From assembly GCA_046498185.1 (NCBI GenBank), contig JAWOBE010000191.1, positions 1 to 15,888 on the forward strand: a stretch of DNA of 15,888 nt, in the 5' to 3' direction. The translations under genes and the position numbers were made by a program. The notes beneath the pieces were generated by a model. The model ran no database searches, was not told the origin of the DNA, and was given only the letters and a program-made list of their open reading frames with translations. Positions 8,557 to 15,599 of this stretch are shown here, one piece after another (the stretch's first letter is position 1; every line of letters starts with the position of its first letter). This stretch comes from CAYXDR01 sp046498185 (GTDB taxonomy: Bacteria > Desulfobacterota > DSM-4660 > Desulfatiglandales > Desulfatiglandaceae).

Positions 8557-8576
8557 CCATTCGTTCTTAAGAATGG
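8557..8576. promoter_or_regulatory. Inverted repeat, possible operator or 5'-leader hairpin of the metF-hdrA operon
   Basis: CCATTC-GTTCTTAA-GAATGG forms a 6-bp inverted repeat around an 8-nt spacer, and it also contains the 10-bp palindrome TTCTTAAGAA. It lies 48 nt upstream of the first start codon of the operon (8509). The role is inferred from symmetry and position only. Confidence 0.35.
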
Positions 8577-8706
8577 ACACAATATTAAATTTTAAGGAAT
8601 TCAAAAGAATCGGTTTGAAGAAACATAACCGAGATATAAATTTGCAAATAAATCCCATGGCTGTCAAGGAATTTCTGCGACCGGCTCCATCCGTGAGTCA
8701 AATCTT

Positions 8707-8730
8707 GATGCCCTCGTAAGAAGTCACATC
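8707..8730. repeat. Copy A of a 24-nt GATG...TCGTAA...CATC repeat
   Basis: This 24-nt block begins GATG, has TCGTAAGAAGT in the middle and ends CATC. It matches 19 of 24 positions of a block at 15414-15437. The GATG/CATC ends are themselves complementary. It looks like a member of a dispersed intergenic repeat family. Confidence 0.5.
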
Positions 8731-8774
8731 GTAAGAGATGAACTCTCAGGCTCGAATTGTAAGATCTAAAATCT

Positions 8775-8804
8775 GCAATTAGCTGTTAGCAATTAGCTGT
8801 TAGC
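8775..8804. repeat. Tandem duplication of a 14-nt unit
   Basis: GCAATTAGCTGTTA occurs twice back to back (8775-8788 and 8789-8802), followed by GC of a third start. It is AT-rich and non-coding. Two units without unique spacers do not make a CRISPR. Confidence 0.7.
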
Positions 8805-8946
8805 TTAGGAACTTCAGGTATCTGTCCAGCTTCAGGTTGAATCTGAGCTTTCATTTTTTGATGTTACTGCAACCTCTGACAACCTATTGTTATTACAATA
8901 CTAATGGCTAAAAACCAACGGCTGATCACATTTTTTAAGTAAAAAT

Positions 8947-10164
8947 CTATTCGTATCTTACCGCATCGGCCGGATGCTCGGAAGCGGCCCGCCAGGATGG
9001 ATACAATGTGGCGAGAAAAGAAAGAACCAGGGCGCCCGCCGCCACCAATGCCACTTCACGCGGTTCAACACGGACCGAAAGAGAAGACAGCCAGTAGACA
9101 TCAGCCGGTATATCTATAAACCTGTATTTTCCCAGAAAAGCGCATATCCCCAGACCCAGGCCTATACCCGCGGCTGTTCCGGCCGCACCGACAATCAGAC
9201 CCTGCATCACGAAAAGCATCATTACACGGCGCGACGAAGCACCCATAGCCCTCAATATACCGATATCTTTTGTCTTCTCCATCACTGCCAGAAACAGCGT
9301 CCCCACGATGCTCAAAACCCCCACAAGAACAATCATCGCCAGAATCACAGCTATCGCCGCCTTCTGCATCGAGAGCATTTGAAACAAATTTCTGTGCATC
9401 ACCTTCCAGTCACGGGCTGAATACGGATATCCCAGACGGGATCGAATCCGCTCCGCGACCATACCGGACTCGTCGGGGTTAGACGCTCTCACTTCCAGCC
9501 CGTTCACACGACCGGAGGCTCCCAGCAGCCTCTGGGTTTCGCCGAGCGGCAGGAAAACCAGCGTTGAGTCATAATCGTACATACCCGATTCGAACAACGA
9601 GATAACCCGGTAAACGCCGGAAACCGGCAGCCCATCCGGGGATGCCCCGGGAACCAGTAGAGTAACGCTTTCACCCGGTGCGGCTCCTATCTTGGCGGCA
9701 AGCTCGCTTCCTATCATGACCCCGGTGGTTTCACCCTCCTCGTCAACAAGATCATCCAGCTTTCCATCCCTGACCATCGAAGAGATTTGAAGCACATCAC
9801 CGCTGGATTTTATGTCCACACCCCTCAAGACAGCTATCGAGGATCCTCCGTCGTGCACGGCCATGACCTGGCTGTATATGAAAGGAGTAGACGCGGCGAC
9901 TCCCTCCATTTCATTTATCTTCTTCCCGATCTCACGGTAATCCACGAATGCGCCTCTGCCGTCGGTGACCAAAACGTGTGCATTCACCCCCAATATCTTG
10001 GAAGTCAACTCTTCCCGAAAGCCGTTCATCACCGAAAGCACGACGACAAGGGACATGACGCCCACCGTTACCCCTATCACAGAAATAACCGTGATAACGG
10101 ATATGAAGGCCTGCTTGCGTTTCGCCCTGAGATATCTCAGCGATAAAAAAAATTCAAAAAACAT
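8947..10164 (-). CDS. LolC/LolE-family lipoprotein-releasing ABC transporter permease
   Basis: This 405-residue inner-membrane protein is of the LolC/LolE type, which releases mature lipoproteins from the inner membrane for transfer to the outer membrane. The layout matches the family: one N-terminal transmembrane helix (about residues 21-48, ending in VLSVMNGF), a large periplasmic domain (about 50-265), then three helices (about 268-297, 315-345 and 378-397). The cytoplasmic coupling segment EKTKDIGILRAMGASSRRV (295-313) is characteristic. The start is placed at the ATG at 10164, preceded by GGAG with 4 nt spacing. The frame opens 54 codons earlier, but that stretch reads as hydrophilic, non-family sequence. 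The lolD ATPase that usually follows is absent from the window, so it must be encoded elsewhere. Whether this is LolC or LolE cannot be decided; many non-enteric bacteria have a single combined version. Confidence 0.9.
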   Translation of the reverse strand: MFFEFFLSLRYLRAKRKQAFISVITVISVIGVTVGVMSLVVVLSVMNGFREELTSKILGVNAHVLVTDGRGAFVDYREIGKKINEMEGVAASTPFIYSQVMAVHDGGSSIAVLRGVDIKSSGDVLQISSMVRDGKLDDLVDEEGETTGVMIGSELAAKIGAAPGESVTLLVPGASPDGLPVSGVYRVISLFESGMYDYDSTLVFLPLGETQRLLGASGRVNGLEVRASNPDESGMVAERIRSRLGYPYSARDWKVMHRNLFQMLSMQKAAIAVILAMIVLVGVLSIVGTLFLAVMEKTKDIGILRAMGASSRRVMMLFVMQGLIVGAAGTAAGIGLGLGICAFLGKYRFIDIPADVYWLSSLSVRVEPREVALVAAGALVLSFLATLYPSWRAASEHPADAVRYE

Positions 10165-10535
10165 GGCACTCCGGCCGACATGATTTAATTCAGAGGCGGT
10201 CTCTAAACAGTGTTCGAAAATGGTTCCGGCCCTCCGGAGTGAACCGGAATGCGAGCCGGTCAAATACTGCGTTGCGATAAAATTATTGTTGATTTTTACA
10301 TCAAAACGCAAAAACTTCAACTCCAATTCAACCCGGTCTCATACTCCACGACCCCCTCGTCCTTCGACACCCGATAACATAACCAATAACTGATAACCCG
10401 ATAACGCCGCGCAACGGCACCACCAACAACAGGTTGACATAAAAAACCAAAAATTGTAATCCTTCGGCGGGCCGGCCGGATCTGCAGTATATTCCACACG
10501 TTTCCCGGCCCACAAAGATCGCAGGAGAAAATACC
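10165..10535. other. Divergent intergenic region between the lolC/E-type gene and trmO
   Basis: This 371-nt region must carry the promoters for both divergent genes. It contains an inverted repeat TTCCGG (10224-10229)/CCGGAA (10244-10249) in the probable leader of the permease gene. GATAAC occurs three times between 10373 and 10405 (CCGATAAC, TGATAAC, CCGATAAC). A candidate trmO promoter is listed separately. An open frame on the minus strand here lies partly antisense to trmO and has no family features. Confidence 0.6.
10434..10460 (+). promoter_or_regulatory. Candidate sigma-70 promoter for trmO
   Basis: A perfect TTGACA (10434-10439) is followed after 15 nt by TGTAAT (10455-10460, 5 of 6 to TATAAT). 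The spacing is short of the optimum 17. The site lies 76 nt before the start codon. Confidence 0.4.
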
Positions 10536-10967
10536 ATGTTTCTGGAACAATGTCTCATATCTGTAGGAACGGCCAGGACTCCTTATAAGACCCGTCAGGA
10601 GGCCCCCCGACAAGGACGACCCGAGAACTCCCTCAGTACGCTGGAAATACTGCCCGGTTTTGAACCCGGCCTTGATGGGCTGGAAAAATTCAGCCATCTG
10701 ATCGTATTGTACTGGCAACATATGGGAGACAGGGAGAAATTCCGCACAACCACACCATCGGGGCCCGAGGTTCGTGGCGTATTTGCGACCAGGTCTCCGA
10801 ACCGTCCCAACCCGATCGGGTTGTGTGTCGTGGAACTGGTGGAAAAGCGCGGCCTGGTGTTGACCGTCCGAGGAATGGATGCGGTGGATGACTCCGCCAT
10901 TCTTGACATCAAGCCTTATATTCCCGACCTCGACTCGGTTCCCCATGCCGGGCGCAGGGAAGATTGA
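10536..10967 (+). CDS. trmO: TrmO-family tRNA (N6-threonylcarbamoyladenosine-37-N6)-methyltransferase (TsaA-like)
   Basis: This 143-residue SAM-dependent enzyme of the TsaA/YaeB (UPF0066) family methylates the t6A37 nucleotide of certain tRNAs. The signature GVFATRSPNRPNPIG lies at residues 81-95, and LDIKPYIPD at 123-131 is the second family motif. The N-terminal ISVGTARTPY strand is also typical. It is a short form: the E. coli enzyme is about 235 residues with an extra C-terminal domain missing here, while single-domain versions are common in archaea and other bacteria. The ATG is preceded by AGGAG (10523-10527) with 8 nt spacing. It is probably monocistronic, since 289 nt separate it from the next gene. 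Confidence 0.92.
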   Translation: MFLEQCLISVGTARTPYKTRQEAPRQGRPENSLSTLEILPGFEPGLDGLEKFSHLIVLYWQHMGDREKFRTTTPSGPEVRGVFATRSPNRPNPIGLCVVELVEKRGLVLTVRGMDAVDDSAILDIKPYIPDLDSVPHAGRRED

Positions 10968-10969
10968 AA

Positions 10970-11028
10970 GCACCCTGACAGCCCAAACTGTTCCAACCAA
11001 AACGTGATTTTTATTGACAGCCGGGTGC
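10970..11028. repeat. Nested repeat: GCACCC-TGACAGCC ... TGACAGCC-GGGTGC
   Basis: TGACAGCC is directly repeated at 10976-10983 and 11015-11022, and is flanked outside by the complementary hexamers GCACCC (10970-10975) and GGGTGC (11023-11028). The second copy overlaps the putative -35 box at 11014-11019. It could be a regulator binding site or a trmO 3' structure. No T-tract follows. Confidence 0.4.
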
Positions 11029-11060
11029 AAAATAATTTAAGTGATAGCCTTATTTCACTT
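11014..11060 (+). promoter_or_regulatory. Candidate promoter with overlapping inverted repeat ahead of the ABC importer operon
   Basis: TTGACA (11014-11019) is followed after 17 nt by TTAAGT (11037-11042), a weak -10. An inverted repeat AAGTGA (11039-11044)/TCACTT (11055-11060) overlaps this -10 and would suit a repressor operator. A second small hairpin GTCGG-TTATT-CCGAC lies at 11075-11089. The start codon is about 200 nt downstream, leaving a long leader in which no known riboswitch was recognised. Confidence 0.3.
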
Positions 11061-11256
11061 CAACAAAACGAACCGTCGGTTATTCCGACAGACAACACCG
11101 GCCGTAAATTTCAGTGTTACTGTAACCGGACGAAAGTCAAGGCCGTTTCGCGCCGTTCTCAGTTCCTACAGCGCTTGAGCTGTATGGAATTACAAGCAGT
11201 CTATAATTTTGAAAAGCCCATTTAATCAACATTAATCCTAATTAAGGAGGAACCCA

Positions 11257-12282
11257 ATGAAAAAGTGTGCTTTGTACGTCTTTTGTTCACTGCTTGTGGT
11301 ATGCTTTCTTGCGGGAAACGTATCAGCGAAACAGACGGTGGTCGTCTACACATCCCTTGAGAACGAAGAAGTCGTAGAATATCTGAAACACGCAAAAAAC
11401 GAACTCCCCGACCTGGACATAAATGCGATACGACTTTCCACAGGTGAGCTGGGTGCAAGAATGCTTGCAGAGAAGGACAACCCCCAGGCCGACTGTGTCT
11501 GGGGATGGGCGGTAACCAACATGGAGGGATTCATCCCCAGGGGGATGGTGGAACCCTACAAACCGGCCGGATGGGATAAAATTCCTGCCAAATTTAAAGA
11601 CCCGAATTTTAACTGGGTGGCCATCGATCTTTATGCGGCGGCGTTCGTAATAAACGAAAAAGTGGTCGAGGCCCAGAAACTCCCCATGCCGAAAGGGTGG
11701 AAAGACCTGCTGGATCCCGCCTACGAAGACAAATTGATAATGCCCAACCCGGCAAGTTCAGGAACCGGCTTCCTCCAGCTGGCAAGCATTCTGCAGATGT
11801 TCGATCCGGATTACAAAAACAAGCCTTTAGCGGACAATAAAGGCTGGGAATTCATAAAGGCCCTCGATGTCAACATGAGCCAGTATATCAAAAGCGGCTC
11901 AAAGCCGGCAAAATTAACCGCTGCCGGTGAATATGCGGTCGGGTGTTCGTTCGCTTTCGTTTATTCCTCTCTCAAGAGGCAGGGCTACCCTGTTGTAATG
12001 GTTTTCCCGGAAGAAGGTGTTGGATACGAACTGGAAGCTAATGCGCTGCTTAAAGGCGCAAGACACCCTGAGGCCGCCAAAAAGTTCCTCGACTGGGCCA
12101 TCAGCAAAAGCGCCATGGAACAGTATGCGAAGTTCAAAATGGGCGTGACGTATCCCGGGATTCCCGGCCCTGCTGATCTTCCGTCCATCGATACCGTAAA
12201 CCTTGCCCCGATGGATTTTCAATGGCAGTCCAAGAATCGTGAAGAAATCCTTGAAATGTGGCAGAAAACCGTTCTCGAATAA
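11257..12282 (+). CDS. ABC importer periplasmic binding protein (2-aminoethylphosphonate / Fe(III) type)
   Basis: This 341-residue extracellular solute-binding protein (family 1, Fbp/PhnS-like) captures the ligand for the transporter encoded downstream. A signal peptide is visible: MKK, a hydrophobic core to about residue 20, and a cleavage site at VSA-K (24/25). There is no lipobox, because Val and not Gly/Ala/Ser precedes Cys16. The mature protein starts with the VVVYTSLE strand seen in this family (about 28-35). Near the end GVTYPGIPGP replaces the longer loops of classical FbpA proteins. Ribosome site AAGGAGG (11244-11250) with 6 nt spacing is near-consensus, implying high expression, and two stem-loops after the stop fit differential expression over atpase and permease. 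The ligand is uncertain: partner sequences favour the 2-aminoethylphosphonate subgroup, but no phosphonate catabolic gene is nearby. Confidence 0.87.
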   Translation: MKKCALYVFCSLLVVCFLAGNVSAKQTVVVYTSLENEEVVEYLKHAKNELPDLDINAIRLSTGELGARMLAEKDNPQADCVWGWAVTNMEGFIPRGMVEPYKPAGWDKIPAKFKDPNFNWVAIDLYAAAFVINEKVVEAQKLPMPKGWKDLLDPAYEDKLIMPNPASSGTGFLQLASILQMFDPDYKNKPLADNKGWEFIKALDVNMSQYIKSGSKPAKLTAAGEYAVGCSFAFVYSSLKRQGYPVVMVFPEEGVGYELEANALLKGARHPEAAKKFLDWAISKSAMEQYAKFKMGVTYPGIPGPADLPSIDTVNLAPMDFQWQSKNREEILEMWQKTVLE

Positions 12283-12290
12283 AATCCTCC

Positions 12291-12340
12291 GGCCGGGGCG
12301 CAGAGTCGCTCCGGCCTTCGGGAACGGCAATGTATTGCCG
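12291..12340 (+). terminator. Two consecutive stem-loops between binding-protein and ATPase genes
   Basis: Hairpin 1 pairs GGCCGGGGCG (12291-12300) with CGCTCCGGCC (12307-12316): 10 bp including one G-U, with loop CAGAGT. Hairpin 2 pairs CGGCAA (12325-12330) with TTGCCG (12335-12340), with loop TGTA, followed by GAAAAAATTTTT. Such structures after a binding-protein gene usually protect the upstream mRNA or partly terminate transcription, giving more binding protein than ATPase/permease. Confidence 0.6.
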
Positions 12341-12414
12341 GAAAAAATTTTTAATTCATCTTGTCTACACAACTAAAGTAATAGTCTTGTATACGGTCAG
12401 GAGCATCCAAAATA

Positions 12415-13509
12415 ATGTCAAAATCTCTAATATTGGATAAAGTGTCCAAACATTTCGGGACTCTCGTCGCTGTCGACGAGGTGAATTTGACTATTGAGCC
12501 AGGCGAATTCATCTGTTTTCTGGGGCCCAGCGGATGCGGCAAAACAACTCTTCTGCGGCTGATCACCGGGTTCGAAAATCTCACTTCGGGCGAAATCATT
12601 TTCGACGGAAAGGTCATCAACAACCTTCCGCCTCAAAAACGGGACTTCGGCATTGTGTTTCAATCCTACGCACTATTTCCGAATATGACCGTAAAGCAAA
12701 ACATCGCCTTCGGCCTTAAAATGCGGGATATGCCCCAGCGCCTGATCGATGAAAGAGTCGATGAAATGCTCAAATTGATCGGCCTCGCCGGATGGCAGAA
12801 TCACTATCCAAGCCAGTTGAGTGGAGGGCAGCAACAACGTGTCGCCCTCGGCCGGGCGATAGCCATTAAGCCCAATGTACTGCTGCTGGACGAACCATTA
12901 AGCGCGCTGGATGCAAAGATAAGGGTGCGCTTGCGAACCGTGATAAAGCGGCTGCAACAGGACCTGGGGGTAACTCTGATTTATGTGACGCATGATCAGG
13001 AGGAGGCCCTCGCGCTGGCAGACAGGGTGGTAATCATGCGGGACGGCAGGTTCCGCCAAATTGGAACCCCCTTTGAAATATACAAAAAACCGCAGACCAG
13101 TTTTGTCGCTGAATTCGTGGGCACATCCAACTTTATCAACGGTTTAAAGAAGGGAAACAGCATCCAGTGCGGGGGCAAAAGATTCATTGTGGCCGGGGCG
13201 GAAGGAGTGGGCGCCGATGGAGACAACGTATACCTCGCGATCCGACCCGAAAGCATCGAAGTGGTGGGATCCAAGGTAGAAATCGAACAATGCTCTCCTG
13301 AAAACATCGTGGAAACCAAGGCGGAAGTCATCAATTTCCTCGGAGCGGTTGTCCGGATAACCTTCTTGATGGAAGAAGAAGAAATGTTTGTCGATATCCC
13401 TGAAAAGGATTTCGAAAAAATGGCCCTGGCCCGGGGAGACAAGCTGACGCTTCATTTTCCACCTGACGCATTTTACGCCTACACCGAAATGTTTTCGAAA
13501 TTGATATGA
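12415..13509 (+). CDS. ABC importer ATP-binding protein (2-aminoethylphosphonate / Fe(III) / spermidine-type)
   Basis: This 364-residue nucleotide-binding subunit energises the importer. All catalytic motifs are intact: Walker A GPSGCGKTT (37-45), Q-loop Gln83 (VFQSYALFP), signature LSGGQ (135-139), Walker B LLLDEP (156-161) followed by the D-loop SALD, and switch His193 (VTHDQEEA). The C-terminal part (about 235-364) has the TOBE/MOP-like fold typical of the Pot/Fbp/Phn group; LAIRPE is its usual entry motif. It lies 132 nt after the binding-protein gene and 38 nt before the permease. A CAGGAG ribosome site (12398-12403) is 11 nt from the ATG, longer than optimal, in keeping with lower translation than the binding protein. 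Confidence 0.92.
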   Translation: MSKSLILDKVSKHFGTLVAVDEVNLTIEPGEFICFLGPSGCGKTTLLRLITGFENLTSGEIIFDGKVINNLPPQKRDFGIVFQSYALFPNMTVKQNIAFGLKMRDMPQRLIDERVDEMLKLIGLAGWQNHYPSQLSGGQQQRVALGRAIAIKPNVLLLDEPLSALDAKIRVRLRTVIKRLQQDLGVTLIYVTHDQEEALALADRVVIMRDGRFRQIGTPFEIYKKPQTSFVAEFVGTSNFINGLKKGNSIQCGGKRFIVAGAEGVGADGDNVYLAIRPESIEVVGSKVEIEQCSPENIVETKAEVINFLGAVVRITFLMEEEEMFVDIPEKDFEKMALARGDKLTLHFPPDAFYAYTEMFSKLI

Positions 13510-13547
13510 CCGGGACCGAAAAAGACAGGAAAGGTTAAAAACAGCTT

Positions 13548-15257
13548 ATGGGTTCACAATATCACGAAACGGCTGTTGTGGAGAATTACCGGGTTTCATC
13601 GGCCAGAATGGAGATGGACAAATTTATCGTTCCGGCGGTCACTATCTGCATATCCGCCCTCCTGTTCTTCTTTATGCTCTTCCCCATTTTTTCGATCCTC
13701 AAACTTGCATTTTTCGAAAATGGTGAACTTGCGTTCTCGAACCTGACGCTTGAAAACTTCTATCGTTATTTCACCACTTCTTACACTCTCAATGCACTTT
13801 GGCACAGTCTTTATGTCTCGTTCGTCACCACATTGATCGTCACCGTGGTAACTTTCTTTTTCGCCTATGCCCTCACCCGAACAACAATCCCCGGCAAAGG
13901 CTTTTTCCGAAACATAATAATGATGCCGCTGGTCGCCCCGAGCATAGTCCAGGCCCTTGCCCTGATCTACCTTTTCGGCAGAAACGGCCTGATCACCGCT
14001 CACCTGTTCGGAACTTCATGGAATGTATACGGACCGACAGGCATCATAATTTCCGAGGTCCTATACTGCCTGCCCCACTCTTTCGTGATATTGTTTACCA
14101 CCCTCTCGGCCGTGGACATCCGGCTCGACGAAGCGGCTGAAAGCCTCGGCGCCTCCCCGTTCAAGGTCTTCACGAAAATAACGGTCCCCTCGGCAAAGTA
14201 CGGAATCGTCAGCGCCGCGGCGCTCACATTCAACCTGACAATAACCGATTTCGGAAACCCGGTGGTCATCGGCGGCGACTACAACGTGCTGGCGACCGAA
14301 ATTTACGCACAGGTCACCAACCTTTATCGCTTTGAATTGGGGGCCACCATAAGTATAATCCTGCTCATTCCCTCCCTGATGGCCTTCATGCTCAACTACT
14401 ACATATCCAGAAAGTCTTTCGCCATGATCAGCGGGGCGGCCAACCCGTTGATACCGCCCTCAAGGCCGCTGAAAAAAACAATGTTCACGGGGTACTGCAG
14501 CGGAGTGGCGTTCTCGATAATACTTGTTTTCGCAACAGTGGTCATCGGCTCATTCGTTAATATATGGCCGTACGACTGGACATTGACTCTCAGGCATTAC
14601 AGTTTTCCTTCCATTGCAGGTTATTCGGCTTTGTGGACCAGCGTCTGGGTATCGCTTGTGGTGGGGATCGTGGGATCTTTTATTACCTTGATAGCAGCCT
14701 ATATCATAGAAACAAAAAAACCTTTCGGGAAGCAGATTCTCTACCTTTTCTCGGTGATGCCCGCCGCGATTCCCGGGCTCGTAATGGGGCTCGGCTACAT
14801 CCTGGCTTTTAATAAACCTCACTACATTTTCTATGGAACACCATGGATAATTGTCATCAACATAATTATATGCAATTTTACGCTGGGCATCCTTTCGAGT
14901 ATATCAAACCTGCGCAACATTGATCCATCGGTGGAAGAAGCCGCCATCAGCCTGGGAAGCGACACCATCAGAACTTTTTTCAGGATTATATTCCCGCTTT
15001 CCCGGGTCGCATTTTTACAAAACTTCATCTATTTTTTCATGCGTGCAATGACCACCATCAGTGCCGTGATCTTCCTGGTCTCCGCTACAGTGCACCTGGC
15101 GGCGATCGAGATAATCATGCTTGACAACGACGGTTGGACGGCCAGCGCGAACGCGATGTGTACGTCGATAATCGTCATAGTACTGGCTATGCTCGGTTTG
15201 CTCCAGATAATCGTCAAGTTGACGGCCCGCAGGCCCGGAACCACCCCGGCCTCATGA
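13548..15257 (+). CDS. ABC importer fused double permease (2-aminoethylphosphonate / Fe(III) type)
   Basis: This 569-residue inner-membrane protein carries two MetI-type permease domains in one chain, as in FbpB and the PhnU2-like permeases. About twelve hydrophobic segments are visible. Each half has an EAA loop that contacts the ATPase: EAAESLGASPFKVFTKI at 195-211 and EEAAISLGSDTIRTFFRI at about 463-480. The first helix starts near residue 26, after a hydrophilic N-terminal tail. The ATG at 13548 has AGGAAAGG (13527-13534) 13 nt upstream; an internal Met21 (13608) could also serve without losing any membrane segment. It completes the binding protein-ATPase-permease set. The substrate is inferred from overall type only. 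Confidence 0.9.
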   Translation: MGSQYHETAVVENYRVSSARMEMDKFIVPAVTICISALLFFFMLFPIFSILKLAFFENGELAFSNLTLENFYRYFTTSYTLNALWHSLYVSFVTTLIVTVVTFFFAYALTRTTIPGKGFFRNIIMMPLVAPSIVQALALIYLFGRNGLITAHLFGTSWNVYGPTGIIISEVLYCLPHSFVILFTTLSAVDIRLDEAAESLGASPFKVFTKITVPSAKYGIVSAAALTFNLTITDFGNPVVIGGDYNVLATEIYAQVTNLYRFELGATISIILLIPSLMAFMLNYYISRKSFAMISGAANPLIPPSRPLKKTMFTGYCSGVAFSIILVFATVVIGSFVNIWPYDWTLTLRHYSFPSIAGYSALWTSVWVSLVVGIVGSFITLIAAYIIETKKPFGKQILYLFSVMPAAIPGLVMGLGYILAFNKPHYIFYGTPWIIVINIIICNFTLGILSSISNLRNIDPSVEEAAISLGSDTIRTFFRIIFPLSRVAFLQNFIYFFMRAMTTISAVIFLVSATVHLAAIEIIMLDNDGWTASANAMCTSIIVIVLAMLGLLQIIVKLTARRPGTTPAS

Positions 15258-15339
15258 ACCCGAACTGACTGGTGCAGAAAACAACATAAGGTTGACAAAC
15301 GACCTTGAGTCCGTGTCCCGCGGGGGGTCGAGGACATCA

Positions 15340-15369
15340 GGTGTTGGTGTTGTTGGTGGTGGTGGTGAG
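15340..15369. repeat. GGT/GTT trinucleotide tract
   Basis: Nine consecutive triplets are either GGT or GTT (GGT GTT GGT GTT GTT, then GGT four times), followed by GAG. This is a low-complexity, non-coding tract. Confidence 0.8.
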
Positions 15370-15393
15370 AACGGATCGAGGCATTCAAAATTC

Positions 15394-15411
15394 CAGATTC
15401 AAGATTCAAGA
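15394..15411. repeat. AGATTCA short tandem repeat
   Basis: AGATTCA occurs twice in tandem, followed by AGAT. It sits in non-coding DNA directly before the large inverted repeat. Confidence 0.6.
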
Positions 15412-15413
15412 TC

Positions 15414-15562
15414 GATGGCGTCGTAAAAAGTACCATCCCCGCCTTATCGGCGTCGGGGTCGGGATCGGTATCGGGGTCGAAAAGCTCGCCGGTCAACGTC
15501 CGATACCGACGCCGACAGCGACCCCGACCCCGAGGGACAGGGTTGTTTTGACTTTTTTACGA
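15414..15562. repeat. Large imperfect inverted repeat with phased hexamers (cruciform-forming element)
   Basis: Outer arms are TCGTAAAAAGT (15421-15431) and ACTTTTTTACGA (15551-15562). Inside, the left arm has five phased hexamers of type CGGNNT (15448-15477: CGGCGT, CGGGGT, CGGGAT, CGGTAT, CGGGGT). The right arm has five in opposite orientation (15503-15532: ATACCG, ACGCCG, ACAGCG, ACCCCG, ACCCCG). The arms can pair imperfectly around a 25-nt loop. The left end (15414-15437) is copy B of the 24-nt repeat also seen at 8707-8730. It resembles a REP- or MITE-like intergenic element with no coding capacity. Confidence 0.65.
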
Positions 15563-15599
15563 AACCATAACGCATGATATTTTTCGAGGGCATCGAACC

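Larger units (their letters stand above)
8510..8946. other. 437-nt AT-rich intergenic region upstream of the metF-hdrA operon
   Basis: No convincing gene or RNA was seen. The region must hold the promoter of the minus-strand metF-hdrA-mvhD-metV-metF operon. A TTGACA (8667-8662, minus strand) is present, but the sequence 17 nt downstream (CAAATT) is a poor -10, so no promoter is called with confidence. The region also contains an inverted repeat (8557-8576), a repeat-family copy (8707-8730), a tandem 14-mer (8775-8804), and a small palindrome TATTGT-TATT-ACAATA (8885-8900) that follows the lolC/E stop but lacks a T-tract. Confidence 0.7.
15258..15599. other. 342-nt repeat-rich spacer upstream of etfB
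   Basis: No gene was recognised. In order it holds a GC-rich partly self-complementary patch (15303-15333), a GKT trinucleotide tract (15340-15369), AGATTCA repeats (15394-15411) and a large inverted repeat (15414-15562) ending 37 nt before etfB. No confident terminator for the ABC operon or promoter for etfB was found among these. Confidence 0.7.

Noticed and set aside
8639..8667. Sigma-54 or sigma-70 promoter for the metF-hdrA operon at TTGACA...TTTGCAAA (minus strand)
   Set aside because: The GG-to-GC distance is 9 or fewer nt instead of 10 for sigma-54, and the sigma-70 -10 (CAAATT) matches only 3 of 6 positions. It is too weak to list as a promoter.
8775..8804. Possible CRISPR fragment
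   Set aside because: Two abutting 14-nt units without spacers; no cas genes in the window.
10317..11030. 237-codon minus-strand frame over trmO
   Set aside because: It covers trmO in antisense, and trmO carries the diagnostic RSPNRPNPIG motif. The frame has no family features.
11202..11207. Perfect TATAAT upstream of the binding-protein gene as -10 box
   Set aside because: No acceptable -35 at 16-18 nt upstream; TTGAGC is 21 nt away. It also lies in an AT-rich stretch where chance matches are likely.
11257..11328. Lipoprotein signal at LVVC in the binding protein
   Set aside because: The residue before Cys is Val, which signal peptidase II lipoboxes do not use; a normal VSA-K cleavage site follows.
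15303..15333. Rho-independent terminator for the ABC operon
   Set aside because: CCTTGA/TCGAGG can pair around a GC-rich loop, but no T-tract follows.
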